DNA of 64,000 nucleotides from Betaproteobacteria bacterium (GTDB taxonomy: Bacteria > Pseudomonadota > Gammaproteobacteria > Burkholderiales > Casimicrobiaceae), in assembly GCA_016861105.1 (NCBI GenBank), contig BOKS01000012.1:62001-126000 (forward strand), given 5' to 3'. The translations under genes and the position numbers were made by a program. Each line of letters opens with the position of its first letter. The stretch's first letter is position 1. Positions 52,778 through 63,037 of the stretch are shown here, in pieces. Below the pieces are notes generated by a model. It saw nothing but the letters and a program-made list of their open reading frames with translations. It had not been told where the DNA came from and made no database searches.

Positions 52778-54001
52778 CAGCACGAACTTCGCCGCGGCCA
52801 GCGCGCCGACCTGGCGGCCCATCGCGGTGCCGACGTCGGTCGACGTGCGGTAGTGGATGCCCTCGTAGACGCGGGCGTCGCCCACCTCGCGGACGAAGTC
52901 GGCGACGCGCGTCCAGCGCCGCGTCGCGCCGTTCGCCGTGGGGCTCGACGTCGCGAGCACCGGCGCCGGCGCGCCGGCGAGCTCCGCCTCGAGCACCGTG
53001 CCCACCGCGCCGGCGAGGATCGCGTGCGCGCTCGGGTACTCCGGGTGCATCGGCGCGTCGATCAGCGACGTCCACGACGCGTCGCGCTGCGTGGCGTCGT
53101 TGCCGTCGAGATCGGCGTTGCGGATGGCCGTCGCCGGACGCCAGAAACCGTAGTGGTACTTGGCGTCGAACACCGCGATCATGGCGTCGTCCATCGACTG
53201 CGCCACCGCGGCCAGGAGCCGCGCGTTCCGCGTGACGTCGCGCCCCGGCATCGCCGCGACCGACTGCACGACGCCGAAGTAGATCGGCGGCAGCGAGAAG
53301 TCCCAGAAGCGGGCGATCTCGGTCTGCTCGGCGGTGCGGCGCGAGCTGTTGCGCGAGCCCAGCGTGCGCACCTCGTCGAGGTCGCGCGCCCACGTCGCGC
53401 TCGTGAGCGCCGGAGGCGGTCCCGGCCGGAACTGTGCCGCGCTCGCCATCATCCACGGCCTGCGCTGCGGCCAGTGCGTCACGGCCGGCGTCGCGGTCGG
53501 CACGTAGGCGCCGGGCGCCGCGTGCGGGCGGTAGGCTTCGGCGCCGGTCGCGCCGTCGTCGGCGCGCTGCGCGAGCACGGCCATCGCGGCGCGCTCCCCG
53601 GTCGCGATGCCCGCCGCCTTCGCGGGTCCGTCGGGAATCGCGTCCAGCGCGGCCTGGTAGGCGGACTCGACGGCGGCCTGCTGCTGCGGCACGAGCCGGG
53701 CGAGCGCGACGCGGTGCGCGGCGGCGACGGCGGCGTCGACCGAGGCGCCGGGCGCCGGGGCGGGCTGCCACACCAGGGGCGGATGGCGTCCGGTGATCGC
53801 GTTCACCGCACCGTAGGTCGCGGTCTGGACGATCGCCATCGTGCGTATCGCCGGCGGCGTGCCGGCCTTCGCGTCGACGAGGATCCGGCCGGCCCGGACG
53901 TTCCAGTCGGTGACGGCGTCCGCGCGCGCCGCGGAGGCCGGGGCGGCGACGAGCGCGGCGGCGAGCGCCGCGCGCAGCAGGGGTTGGAGCGTGGTGGTCA
54001 T
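52766..54001 (-). CDS. Vanadium-dependent haloperoxidase / PAP2-like phosphatase
   Basis: A 411-residue exported protein with a signal peptide (LLRAALAAALVAAPASAARA). The vanadate- or phosphate-binding pattern is present: KYHYGFWRP (K-x6-R-P), PSAH in MHPEYPSAHAILAG, and ARVYEGIHYRTSTD with the final His and Asp. Such enzymes oxidise halides with peroxide or act as acid phosphatases; haloperoxidase is more likely from the length. ATG 54001. Its stop lies inside the last codons of the BTAD regulator. The methyltransferase on its 5' side reads the same way. Confidence 0.85.
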   Translation of the reverse strand: MTTTLQPLLRAALAAALVAAPASAARADAVTDWNVRAGRILVDAKAGTPPAIRTMAIVQTATYGAVNAITGRHPPLVWQPAPAPGASVDAAVAAAHRVALARLVPQQQAAVESAYQAALDAIPDGPAKAAGIATGERAAMAVLAQRADDGATGAEAYRPHAAPGAYVPTATPAVTHWPQRRPWMMASAAQFRPGPPPALTSATWARDLDEVRTLGSRNSSRRTAEQTEIARFWDFSLPPIYFGVVQSVAAMPGRDVTRNARLLAAVAQSMDDAMIAVFDAKYHYGFWRPATAIRNADLDGNDATQRDASWTSLIDAPMHPEYPSAHAILAGAVGTVLEAELAGAPAPVLATSSPTANGATRRWTRVADFVREVGDARVYEGIHYRTSTDVGTAMGRQVGALAAAKFVLLPH

Positions 54002-54054
54002 GGTCTTGTCCTTGGTGAGGCGCGGGCGCGCGAGGCGCCCGCGCGAGGCTTGGT

Positions 54055-54888
54055 TCAGCGCTTGGTGACGACGATCTCGAGGTACTCGGCCGGGACGACG
54101 AGCGAGCCGGGGCCGGCGACGTTCATCCGCTCGAGCAGCGCGACGATGTCGCTCTCGAGCCGGGCGGCGTGCGGCGCGTCGAGCGCGGCGAAGGCCTTGT
54201 GTGTGGGGCCGTAGTAGTCCCGGAAGACCTGCACCCAGTGCGCCGCGGAGCGATAGCGGAACGCGAAGTGGCGCCGCTCGGCGCGGATGCGCTCGGCGTC
54301 CGCGCCGAACAGCGACGACAGGTACGACTCGGTGCCCCACTGGGCCGGCGAGGCGATGCCCGTCGGCGGCGGGACGTGCGAGCCGACGACCTTGAACAGC
54401 TGGCCGATGAAGCCGTCGGGCGTCCAGTTGGCGAGCCCGATGCGCCCGCCGCTGCGCACGACGCGCAGCATCTCCCGCGCCGTGCGCCGGTGGTCGGGCG
54501 CGAACATCGCGCCGAACGTCGACAGCACGACGTCGAAGCTCGCGTCGTCGAACGGCAGGTCCTCGACGTCCGCGACGCGGAACTGGACCGGCAGCCCTTC
54601 GGCGCGCGCCCGCGCGCTGCCCTTCTCCAGCAGCTGCGGCACGTAGTCCGTCGACGTGACCTGCGCGAAGCGCCGCGCGGCGGCGAGCGTCGCGTTGCCG
54701 TTGCCGGCCGCGACGTCGAGCACGCGCTCGCCGGCGCGCAGGTCGACGGCCTCGGCGAGCGACTCGCCGACGATCTGCAGCGTCGTGCCGATGATCGCGA
54801 AGTCGCCGCTGGCCCACGTGGCCTGCTGGCGGCGCTTGATGGCGGCGAGGTCGGGGGCCGCGGCGGGGGTTTCGATGACGAAGCTCAT
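54055..54888 (-). CDS. Class I SAM-dependent methyltransferase
   Basis: A 277-residue methyltransferase of the UbiE/small-molecule type. ERVLDVAAGNGNATLAAARR is motif I and DLPFDDASFDVVLSTFGAMF spans the post-I region. MLRVVRSGGRIGLANWTPDG is also typical. ATG 54888 follows AGGAG. It is transcribed just before the haloperoxidase gene (53-base gap), so a shared mRNA is possible. It is divergent from nirS across a 280-base gap that holds an FNR-type box. The substrate is unknown. Confidence 0.82.
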   Translation of the reverse strand: MSFVIETPAAAPDLAAIKRRQQATWASGDFAIIGTTLQIVGESLAEAVDLRAGERVLDVAAGNGNATLAAARRFAQVTSTDYVPQLLEKGSARARAEGLPVQFRVADVEDLPFDDASFDVVLSTFGAMFAPDHRRTAREMLRVVRSGGRIGLANWTPDGFIGQLFKVVGSHVPPPTGIASPAQWGTESYLSSLFGADAERIRAERRHFAFRYRSAAHWVQVFRDYYGPTHKAFAALDAPHAARLESDIVALLERMNVAGPGSLVVPAEYLEIVVTKR

Positions 54889-55063
54889 GGTTGCACTCCT
54901 CGTGGATGGATCGGATGGAAGCCTGCGGCGCCGTTGCGCCGTCCAGACGGAGGCGAACGCTACGCGCGGCGGCGTTCCACGAGCGTTCCTCGGCAAAGCC
55001 GGGCGACCGCGCGGCCCCCGCGCGGCGTGGGGGTGGCGCGAGGGCGCGGGGGATCCGTGCTCC

Positions 55064-55077
55064 TTGAGTCATATCAA
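55064..55077. promoter_or_regulatory. FNR/Dnr-type box upstream of nirS
   Basis: TTGAGTCATATCAA matches the FNR/Dnr/Nnr consensus TTGAT-N4-ATCAA at nine of ten fixed positions. It lies 91 bases upstream of the nirS start in an otherwise gene-free gap. Activation of nirS by an anaerobic or NO-sensing CRP-family regulator is typical of denitrifiers. Confidence 0.75.
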
Positions 55078-55129
55078 TGACCTGCGCGGGCGCGCTCGCG
55101 CACGCTGCGGCGCAAGCTCAGGACGATGA

Positions 55130-56908
<1,779 letters not shown>

Positions 56909-56928
56909 CACGAAAGGGAGGAGGAGCG

Positions 56929-57258
56929 ATGAAGCCGACCACGATCGTGCTCGCCGCCGCCGCGCTCGCGTTCGCGGGCGCCGGCCAGGCGAGCCTCGAC
57001 GACAAGAAGGCGAACGACCTCATGGCCAAGGCCGGCTGCGCCGCGTGCCACAAGGTCGACGGCCGCAGCGTCGGGCCGTCGTACAAGGACGTCGCGAAGA
57101 AGTACGCGGGCAAGTCCGACGTCGCCGCGACGCTGGCGGCCAAGGTGCGCAAGGGCGGCGCGGGCGTCTGGGGCCCGGTGCCGATGGCCCCGACCGGGCC
57201 GGACAAGATCAGCGACGGCGACCTCAAGGAACTGGTCGAGTGGGTGCTGAAGCGCTGA
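56929..57258 (+). CDS. nirM: Class I cytochrome c551-like electron carrier
   Basis: A 109-residue exported small cytochrome. The signal peptide ends near AGQA. A single haem-binding motif, CAACH, is at about 37-41. WGPVPMAP supplies the axial Met, and a short helix closes the protein. It resembles cytochrome c551/c8, the usual electron donor to NirS, and follows nirS by 20 bases after GGGAGGAGGAG. The symbol nirM is by context; a c55x-type (NirC) role cannot be excluded. Confidence 0.88.
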   Translation: MKPTTIVLAAAALAFAGAGQASLDDKKANDLMAKAGCAACHKVDGRSVGPSYKDVAKKYAGKSDVAATLAAKVRKGGAGVWGPVPMAPTGPDKISDGDLKELVEWVLKR

Positions 57259-57286
57259 GCGAGGGATCGGGACGCGGCGCGCGGAG

Positions 57287-58534
57287 GTGCTGAGCGCGCC
57301 GGCCGCGCACCGGACGGGGGGCCGCGAGGCCCCCCGTCGCGTCTTCGCCGGAGCGTGGCGCACGGCTGCCGCCGCGGTCGCCGGGCTCGCGCTGGGGACC
57401 GCGGCGTCGCCCGCGCCCGCGCAGGTCGCGGCGCTCGTCGTCACGCACGGTGGCGCGCAGGTCGCCGCCGTGGACGATTCGCTCGCCGTCGCCGCACGCA
57501 TCGCACCGGGTGCTGCGGTGGCGGCGCTCGCGGCGTTCGGCGCACCGGAACGCGAGGCCTATGCGGCGCTGCGCGACGGCCGCGTCGTGCGCCTCGACGT
57601 CGCGCGCGGCGAGGTGACCGCCGAGGCGCGCCTGGGCGCCGTGGCGGCGGGGCTGGCGGCGTCCTCCGACGGGCGCTACCTCGCGGTCGCGATGGCCCGC
57701 CCGCCCGGACTTCTCGTGGTCGACCGCGACCTCGCGCGCCGCCGCGAACTGCCGGGCCGCGACGCCGAGGGCCGGCGCGAGTCCGCCGTGACGGCCGTGC
57801 GCGACGACGCGCGGCGGCGCAGCTTCGTCGCGGCGCTGCCCGGCCTGCCCGAGCTGTGGGAGGTGAGCTACGACGACGCGGCGGCGCCGATCCATCCCGG
57901 CCTGGTGCACGATTTCCGGCTCGGCGAGGCGATCGCGGTGCCCGGCACGCTGAACGCGCGTCGTGCCCCGCTGGACGCGCCGGTGGACGACGTGGCGGTC
58001 GACCCCTTCGGCGCCGACGTCGTCGCCGCCGGGCGCGGCGACCTCCGCTGGCAGGTCGTCAACCTGCACGTGCGGCGGCGCATCGCCTGGCTCGACGCCG
58101 GCGCGGCGGCCGGCGCGGGAGGCGTGAACGGTCTCGCGCGCTGGCGCCAGGGCGAGCGGCGTCTCGCCGCATGGGCGGCGGGCGGCGAACTGCGCGTCGT
58201 CGACGCCGCGACGTGGAGCGACGCGGCGCGCGTGGCCCTGGGCGGCGGCGGCCGCCTGGTCCGCGCCCACGAGGCGGCGCCGCACGCGTGGGTCGTCGTC
58301 GACGGCGACGCGGCGCGCATCGTGCTGGTCGACCGCGCGTCCCTTCGCGTCGCGGGCGAGATCCGGCCCGATGCGGGCGCGCCGGTCGTCGACGTCGCGT
58401 TCGGCCGCGACGGGCGCGATGCGCTGGTGCTGCTGGGTGGGCCGGACGGCGCGCTGCTGCGCTACGACGCGCGATCGCTCGCGCCGCGGGGTCGCGTGGC
58501 GCTGGCCGATCCGGTCGCCCTCCTTCCGCGCTGA
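57287..58534 (+). CDS. Cytochrome d1-domain (NirF/NirN-like) propeller protein
   Basis: A 415-residue protein with a long Arg-containing N-terminus, a hydrophobic signal-like stretch (about 23-45) and an eight-bladed propeller-like body. Runs such as RRRSFVAALPGLPELWEVSY, then GLVHDFRLGEAIAVPG and VVNLHVRRRIAWLDA, match the recalled pattern of NirF/NirN proteins that handle haem d1. It has no CxxCH, so it is not NirN-type cytochrome. It is very Ala/Arg-rich, and its C-terminus lacks the usual N-V-Y-N ending. The start, GTG 57287, is unsure because a 10-bp hairpin lies within the first 50 bases. d1-biosynthesis genes nirDGHJE are not in the window. Confidence 0.62.
   Translation: MLSAPAAHRTGGREAPRRVFAGAWRTAAAAVAGLALGTAASPAPAQVAALVVTHGGAQVAAVDDSLAVAARIAPGAAVAALAAFGAPEREAYAALRDGRVVRLDVARGEVTAEARLGAVAAGLAASSDGRYLAVAMARPPGLLVVDRDLARRRELPGRDAEGRRESAVTAVRDDARRRSFVAALPGLPELWEVSYDDAAAPIHPGLVHDFRLGEAIAVPGTLNARRAPLDAPVDDVAVDPFGADVVAAGRGDLRWQVVNLHVRRRIAWLDAGAAAGAGGVNGLARWRQGERRLAAWAAGGELRVVDAATWSDAARVALGGGGRLVRAHEAAPHAWVVVDGDAARIVLVDRASLRVAGEIRPDAGAPVVDVAFGRDGRDALVLLGGPDGALLRYDARSLAPRGRVALADPVALLPR
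57314..57337 (+). terminator. Hairpin at the start of the NirF-like gene
   Basis: The perfect 10-bp stem ACGGGGGGCC/GGCCCCCCGT with loop GCGA lies 56 bases after the cytochrome stop and inside the N-terminal codons of the next frame. It may be a terminator or attenuator limiting expression of the NirF-like gene, and then the real start of that gene would be downstream. Confidence 0.5.
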
Positions 58535-58538
58535 CCCT

Positions 58539-60788
58539 TCAGCGGCGCACCTCGAGGCCGAGCCACACGCTGCGCCCCGGCTGGCCCCAGAACTGGAAGT
58601 AGCGCGCGTCGGCCGCGTTGCCGACCGCAAGGCGCGCAACGACGCCGGGCGCGAGCTCGCGCGCCAGCGCGAGATCGACGACGTCGTGACGGTCGTACGA
58701 GCCGTAGACGCCCTGCACGACGTTGCGGTTGAGATCGTCGCCGGAGCCGAACACGTGGCTCACGTGGCGCCAGGCGATCGATCCGGACCAGCCGTGCGAG
58801 CGCCCTTCGAGGCTCAGCGAGTACTGCGACTGCGGCACGTCGGTGAGCCGCTTGCCCACGCTGGCGGGGACGGCGTCGTTGCGCGTGATGTCGTAGCGGA
58901 ACAGGTGGCTCGCGGTGGCGGTCAGCCGCAGCCGCTCGCCGAGCAGCGGCTGCGCGAGCTCGATCTCCACGCCCTCGACCTTCGCCTCGCCGGCATTGGC
59001 GAGGACGTTGAGGACGGGCGACAGGCGCTGCCGGTAGATCAGGTCCTCGAGGCGCTGTGCGAACAGCGCGACCGCCGCGCGCGTGCGCGTCGGCAGCCGC
59101 GCGTCCAGCCCCACCTCCAGCGAGCGGACGCGCTCGGCCGCGAGGCCCGGGGCCGGCTCGGTCACCACCGGGACGCCCGCCGCGGCGCCCGGCGCGACGG
59201 TGCGCGAGTAGAGGTCGATCAGCGTGGGCGCGCGGAAGCCCTCGCCGTAGGAGACGCGCAGCGTCGCGTCCGGGGAGAGCGCGGCGACGGCGGCGAGCTT
59301 CGGGCTCACGCGCGCCTCCGAACGCTCGGGATAGTCGCGCTCGAAGGCGATCGCGCTCGCCTGCGTCACCCGTCCGTGCGTGCTGAACCGGTCGTAGCGC
59401 GCGCCGCCGTGCAGCGTCAGCCAGCGCATCGCGCGCCACTGCGCCTCGGCGTACGCCGCCAGGTTCCACGTCGTGCCGTCCGACGTGCCGGTCTCGCGCA
59501 CGCGCGTGTCGAAGTCGCGCCAGTAGGCGACGCTCCACGTCGCGCGGTCGAGGCTGTTGCGGTTGAGCGAGGCGCCGGCGGTGACCAGCAGCGCCTCCGA
59601 CACGTCGATCAGCAGGTGCGCGTCGGCGTCGACGCGCCGGCTCGGCTGGTCGAAGAACTCGCCGGGGCCGCTGTCGTACGTCGCCGCGGGCGTCGGGAAC
59701 GGGAAGCGGAAGGCGCTGTCGAGCCACCCGACGCTCGCGCGCAGCGTGACGGCGTCCGCGAGGGCCGCCTCCCCGCGCGCGAAGACGCGCCACTCCTCCT
59801 CGATCGACGGCGTCTGCGTCAGGAAGTCCGACTCGGCGAGCGCGATGCGGGCCTGCGCGTCGACCAGCGCGAGGTCGCCGCGGAGCAGCGGGTGGCCGTC
59901 GGCGTCGCGCAGCAGGGTGCGGGGCGACGATGCGCCCGTGCGGTACTTGCTCCAGGCGACCCCGGCGGCGAGCTTCGCGCCCGGCGCGGGATCGTGGTGC
60001 AGCGTCAGCGAGGCGTTGAACTGCTCCCACGGGCGCGCGCCCTTGTCGCCGACGAGGTAGCCGGCGCGGTCGTCCGGCGTGGAGGTGGGCTGCGCGCCGG
60101 TGGCGGGCGTCGCGCCGGTGCCGGCGATGGGCAGCTTGACCGCGAGGTCGCTGCCCTCGTAGCCGTCGCTGCGCCGGTACGAGGCGCCCAGCGACCACCC
60201 GAGCCCGTTGTCGAGCCGGTCGCGCCACGCGACCGCGTAGCCCTGTCGCGGCAGGTCGCCGCCGCCGCCGCCCGCTTCGGCGACGAGTTCGCGCTTCGTC
60301 GGCGCGGCGGTGAAGACCTGGATCACGCCGCCCATCGCGTGCCCGCCGTAGAGCGCCGAATACGGGCCGCGCACGACCTCGACGCGGTCGACGTCGCCCA
60401 TCGCGATGGCGGAGAAGTTGACGCCGCCGGACAGCGCGTTGTTGATCGGCAGCCCGTCGATCATCACCAGCGTGCGCGGCGTGCGCGGAATGCCGCGCAG
60501 CGAGATCGCGCCGACGCCGGAGGACGGGAACGACTCGCCGAGCGCGCTCCCGCGGACGTAGAGCCCGGGCACCTCGAGCAGCGCGTCCCCCAGCCGGTAG
60601 ACGTCGCGCAGGTCGATCGCCTCGCGCTCGACGAGCGTGGCGGACGCCGGCGCCTCCGACAGCAGGATCGCGCTGCGCGTCGCGGTGACCACCACGCCCG
60701 GGATCCGGGCCGGCTCGGCGGCGGCGCACGGTCGGGCGGCCGCCAGCACCGCGACGGCGACCAGGGGGGCGAGGCGAACGGCGGTCAC
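58539..60788 (-). CDS. TonB-dependent outer-membrane receptor
   Basis: A 749-residue receptor. After a signal peptide (MTAVRLAPLVAVAVLAAARP) the plug domain starts with a TonB-box-like stretch (IPGVVVTATRSAILLSE) and holds VRGPYSALYGGHAMGGVIQV. The rest is a 22-strand barrel ending in WGQPGRSVWLGLEVRR with aromatic residues near the end. The family includes vitamin B12, haem and metal-chelate importers; the cargo is not visible. The start is GTG 60788, with AGGGTGG upstream. An FNR-type box overlaps the promoter region, and the gene converges on the nir genes with a four-base gap. This suggests a cargo needed for anaerobic respiration. Confidence 0.9.
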   Translation of the reverse strand: MTAVRLAPLVAVAVLAAARPCAAAEPARIPGVVVTATRSAILLSEAPASATLVEREAIDLRDVYRLGDALLEVPGLYVRGSALGESFPSSGVGAISLRGIPRTPRTLVMIDGLPINNALSGGVNFSAIAMGDVDRVEVVRGPYSALYGGHAMGGVIQVFTAAPTKRELVAEAGGGGGDLPRQGYAVAWRDRLDNGLGWSLGASYRRSDGYEGSDLAVKLPIAGTGATPATGAQPTSTPDDRAGYLVGDKGARPWEQFNASLTLHHDPAPGAKLAAGVAWSKYRTGASSPRTLLRDADGHPLLRGDLALVDAQARIALAESDFLTQTPSIEEEWRVFARGEAALADAVTLRASVGWLDSAFRFPFPTPAATYDSGPGEFFDQPSRRVDADAHLLIDVSEALLVTAGASLNRNSLDRATWSVAYWRDFDTRVRETGTSDGTTWNLAAYAEAQWRAMRWLTLHGGARYDRFSTHGRVTQASAIAFERDYPERSEARVSPKLAAVAALSPDATLRVSYGEGFRAPTLIDLYSRTVAPGAAAGVPVVTEPAPGLAAERVRSLEVGLDARLPTRTRAAVALFAQRLEDLIYRQRLSPVLNVLANAGEAKVEGVEIELAQPLLGERLRLTATASHLFRYDITRNDAVPASVGKRLTDVPQSQYSLSLEGRSHGWSGSIAWRHVSHVFGSGDDLNRNVVQGVYGSYDRHDVVDLALARELAPGVVARLAVGNAADARYFQFWGQPGRSVWLGLEVRR

Positions 60789-60823
60789 GCGACCACCCTA
60801 AGCGGGGGGCGGCCGCCCCCGCC

Positions 60824-60837
60824 ATGACATGACTCAA
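60824..60837 (-). promoter_or_regulatory. FNR-type box upstream of the TonB receptor
   Basis: On the minus strand TTGAGTCATGTCAT matches the nirS box (TTGAGTCATATCAA) at 12 of 14 positions. Its centre is about 42 bases upstream of the receptor GTG. It overlaps the stop codon of the upstream membrane gene. The right half (GTCAT) is degenerate, so it is weaker than the nirS site. Confidence 0.5.
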
Positions 60838-61625
60838 GCGGCGAGCGCCCTTCGCGGAGAGTGCATCGCGTCCGGACGCGGTGCCCGCACGACGAGCATG
60901 CGCCAGACGACCGCGACGGCCGCCGCCGCCGCGAGGTGCTTCAGCGTGTGACCGCTCGCCAGTCCGACGGCGGCGAAGACTTCGCGGTCGAGCGCCTCGG
61001 CGAGCTTGGCGACGGCGTACCACGCGAAGACGTGGAACAGCAAGACGCCGTGCGTGTAGCGCGAGCGTGCGAACGACGCGAGCAGGAGCAGCACGAACAC
61101 CGCGTATGCCTGCAGCACGGCGTAGGGGACGACGTTGCCGGTCCCGAGCCGCTCGGTCGCACGCCAGTGGACCACCGACGCCACGCCGAGCGCGAGCAGC
61201 GGGCCGAGCAGCGCGAGGCCGGCGCGCGCGCCGACGCGGTCCGCGATCTGCGCCGCGACCAGGCCCATGAACGCGACCGCCATCGGCAGCCGGTCCCAGA
61301 ACAGCCGCTCGTTGTCGGGCGCGAGGTGGTAGTGCGCGGAGCCCAGTCCGGTGAGGGCCACGCCGGCGAAGAAGACGGCGTACGGAAGGCGCTCGCCGCG
61401 CGACGCGAACCTCGCGCCCCGGCCGAGCGTGGCCGCCAGCCCGCCGAGTCCCGCGACGACGAAGGCGACGTTGGAGAGGACGTCGGCGGCGTTCGGAACG
61501 CCGAGGAGCGCGCGCGTGTCGGCGAAGTCGTGGTAGCCGGCCGGTTGCGGGACCGCGGGCAGGAGCAGCGCCGCCGCGAGGCAGGCGAGCTTCAGCGCGA
61601 ACAGCCAGCGAGCGTGTGCGGACAC
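60834..61625 (-). CDS. Alkaline ceramidase-like (CREST superfamily) membrane protein
   Basis: A 263-residue protein with about seven hydrophobic helices. The pattern GSAHYHLAPDNERLFWDRLP and the later SGHTLKHLAAAAA keep the Ser/His/Asp and His residues of the alkaline-ceramidase/adiponectin-receptor (CREST) superfamily, which bind a catalytic metal within the membrane. It starts at GTG 61625. It is the gene upstream of the TonB receptor on the same strand. Amide-lipid hydrolase activity is inferred from the fold only. Confidence 0.72.
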   Translation of the reverse strand: MSAHARWLFALKLACLAAALLLPAVPQPAGYHDFADTRALLGVPNAADVLSNVAFVVAGLGGLAATLGRGARFASRGERLPYAVFFAGVALTGLGSAHYHLAPDNERLFWDRLPMAVAFMGLVAAQIADRVGARAGLALLGPLLALGVASVVHWRATERLGTGNVVPYAVLQAYAVFVLLLLASFARSRYTHGVLLFHVFAWYAVAKLAEALDREVFAAVGLASGHTLKHLAAAAAVAVVWRMLVVRAPRPDAMHSPRRALAA

Positions 61626-61778
61626 CGATGCGGCCCTGGGACGACGCTGCAGCGGAGGATCGCGGCGATTCTACGTCGCGCCCGCGTCCGCGTGCCGCCG
61701 GGAGCGTCGCGGTCGACAGCGGCGCGGGCGTGCCGCATGCTTCGTCTCGGAGAGCATCCGCGAACAGGAACGTGCACG

Positions 61779-62255
61779 ATGCGGCCGGCATGGCGAGGGC
61801 TCGTTGCGGTGGTGCTGGCGGCCGCGGCCGCCTCCTGCGCGCCATCGGGGCGGCCCGTGGGCGCTGACCCGCCGCCGCAGCCGGCGGGCGCCGCGCCGGC
61901 CGCCGCGCTCGAGGGCGCGTCCTGGTCGGTCACCGGCTACGCCGGCGCCGACGGCGCGTGGCGCGCTCCGCTCGCCGCCCACGCGCTCACGCTGGCGTTC
62001 GACGGCACCGGCGTGCGCGGCAGCGCCGGCTGCAACAGCTTCCGCGGCGGCTACACCACCGACGGCAGTCGTCTTGCGGTGACGCCGCTGGCGACGACGC
62101 GCAAGCTGTGCCGGGAGCCGGGCGTGATGGAGCAGGAACGCGACTTCGTGGACGCCGTGCGCGCGGCGACGCGCTGGGCCGTCGAGGACGGGCGGCTGGT
62201 CCTGCGCCGCGACGACACGCGCCGGCTCGTCGAGGCCGTACGCAGCGCGCGCTGA
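61779..62255 (+). CDS. META-domain (HslJ-like) lipoprotein
   Basis: A 158-residue lipoprotein: the signal VVLAAAAASC ends in the lipobox A-A-S-C at about residue 21. The single META domain has LEGASWSVTGYAG, GVRGSAGCNSFRGGY and TTRKLCREPGVMEQERDFVD, all typical of HslJ/META proteins. ATG 61779 follows AGGAA. HslJ is a heat-shock outer-membrane protein linked to novobiocin tolerance in E. coli; function here is unknown. Confidence 0.85.
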   Translation: MRPAWRGLVAVVLAAAAASCAPSGRPVGADPPPQPAGAAPAAALEGASWSVTGYAGADGAWRAPLAAHALTLAFDGTGVRGSAGCNSFRGGYTTDGSRLAVTPLATTRKLCREPGVMEQERDFVDAVRAATRWAVEDGRLVLRRDDTRRLVEAVRSAR

Positions 62256-62301
62256 CGCCGCCCGCGCCGCGGCCCGTGCCGGAATCGGGCAGAGATTTTG
62301 C

Positions 62302-62330
62302 TTGCATCCGGACGCGATTGCAGGCATAGT
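62302..62330 (+). promoter_or_regulatory. Possible cspA promoter with long leader
   Basis: TTGCAT (62302-62307) and CATAGT (62325-62330) are 17 bases apart. The leader would be about 130 bases, in line with the long 5' untranslated regions of cold-shock genes. It contains a short hairpin GCCCC/GGGGC near 62416-62433. Both hexamers are imperfect. Confidence 0.4.
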
Positions 62331-62470
62331 GCCGCCCGCGATCTTCAAGCTGTGCTGTCGTCGTCCGGCGTCGCGGTCCCGCGGCGCCTCCCTTCCCAAC
62401 ACGTCTTGAACCTTCGCCCCCGCTTTCTGGGGCTGCATCGCATTTTCTTTCACATTCAAGGATTCAGGAC

Positions 62471-62677
62471 ATGGCAACCGGTACGGTGAAGTGGTTCAAC
62501 GACAGCAAGGGCTTCGGCTTCGTGACGCCCGAGGGCGGCGGGGACGATCTCTTCGCGCACTTCTCGGCGATCCAGGGCAGCGGCTTCAAGACGCTCAAGG
62601 AAGGCCAGCGCGTCAGCTTCGAAGTCGTGAAGGGCCCGAAGGGACTGCAGGCCGCGAACATCCGCCCGGCGGAGTAA
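62471..62677 (+). CDS. cspA: Cold shock protein, CspA family
   Basis: A 68-residue single cold-shock domain that binds single-stranded nucleic acid. RNP1 KGFGFVTP (13-20) and RNP2 DLFAHFSAI are intact, with [13 protein letters not shown] at the start. The length is typical. ATG 62471 is preceded by AAGGA at a slightly long spacing. A strong 14-bp hairpin follows the stop, then an infA-type gene. Confidence 0.96.
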   Translation: MATGTVKWFNDSKGFGFVTPEGGGDDLFAHFSAIQGSGFKTLKEGQRVSFEVVKGPKGLQAANIRPAE

Positions 62678-62685
62678 GCGCATTC

Positions 62686-62715
62686 GCGCCGCGGGCCGCG
62701 AGCGGCCCGCGGCGC
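62686..62715 (+). terminator. Perfect 14-bp hairpin after cspA
   Basis: The arm GCGCCGCGGGCCGC pairs perfectly with GCGGCCCGCGGCGC around a two-base GA centre, starting nine bases after the cspA stop. It probably ends the cspA transcript. The downstream infA gene would then have its own promoter or rely on read-through. Confidence 0.6.
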
Positions 62716-62779
62716 ATCGGCCCGCCCGGACCCCGCCGGGCGACGCCGCATCCGCGGGGGCATCCGACGAGGAGAGCAC

Positions 62780-63037
62780 TTGGCCAAGGAAGAATTGCTG
62801 GAGATGAACGGCGTCGTCATGGAGGTGCTGCCCGACGCCCGTTACCGCGTGACGCTCGACAACGGGCACGACCTCGTCGCCTACAGCGCGGGGAAGATGC
62901 GCAAGCACCACATCCGCATCATCGCGGGCGACAAGGTGTCGCTCGAACTGTCGCCCTACGACCTCACGAAGGGCCGCATCACGTTCCGCCACATCGAAGG
63001 GCGCAGCCCGGGCGCGCCACTGCGCCGGCGCGCCTGA
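62780..63037 (+). CDS. infA: Translation initiation factor IF-1 (second-copy type)
   Basis: An 85-residue S1/OB-fold protein: [20 protein letters not shown], followed by [21 protein letters not shown] and [22 protein letters not shown]. It binds the A site of the 30S subunit during initiation. The standard factor has about 72 residues; this one has a 13-residue Arg/Pro-rich tail. The start is TTG 62780 after GAGGAGAG. Betaproteobacteria often have an infA copy in the ribosomal-protein operon and another next to a cold-shock gene, which fits this position. Confidence 0.92.
   Translation: MAKEELLEMNGVVMEVLPDARYRVTLDNGHDLVAYSAGKMRKHHIRIIAGDKVSLELSPYDLTKGRITFRHIEGRSPGAPLRRRA

Noticed and set aside
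58462..61845. 1127-codon minus-strand frame
   Set aside because: Overlaps the TonB receptor in another frame; the Arg/Ala/Pro composition is non-protein-like. The receptor and the ceramidase-like gene explain the region.
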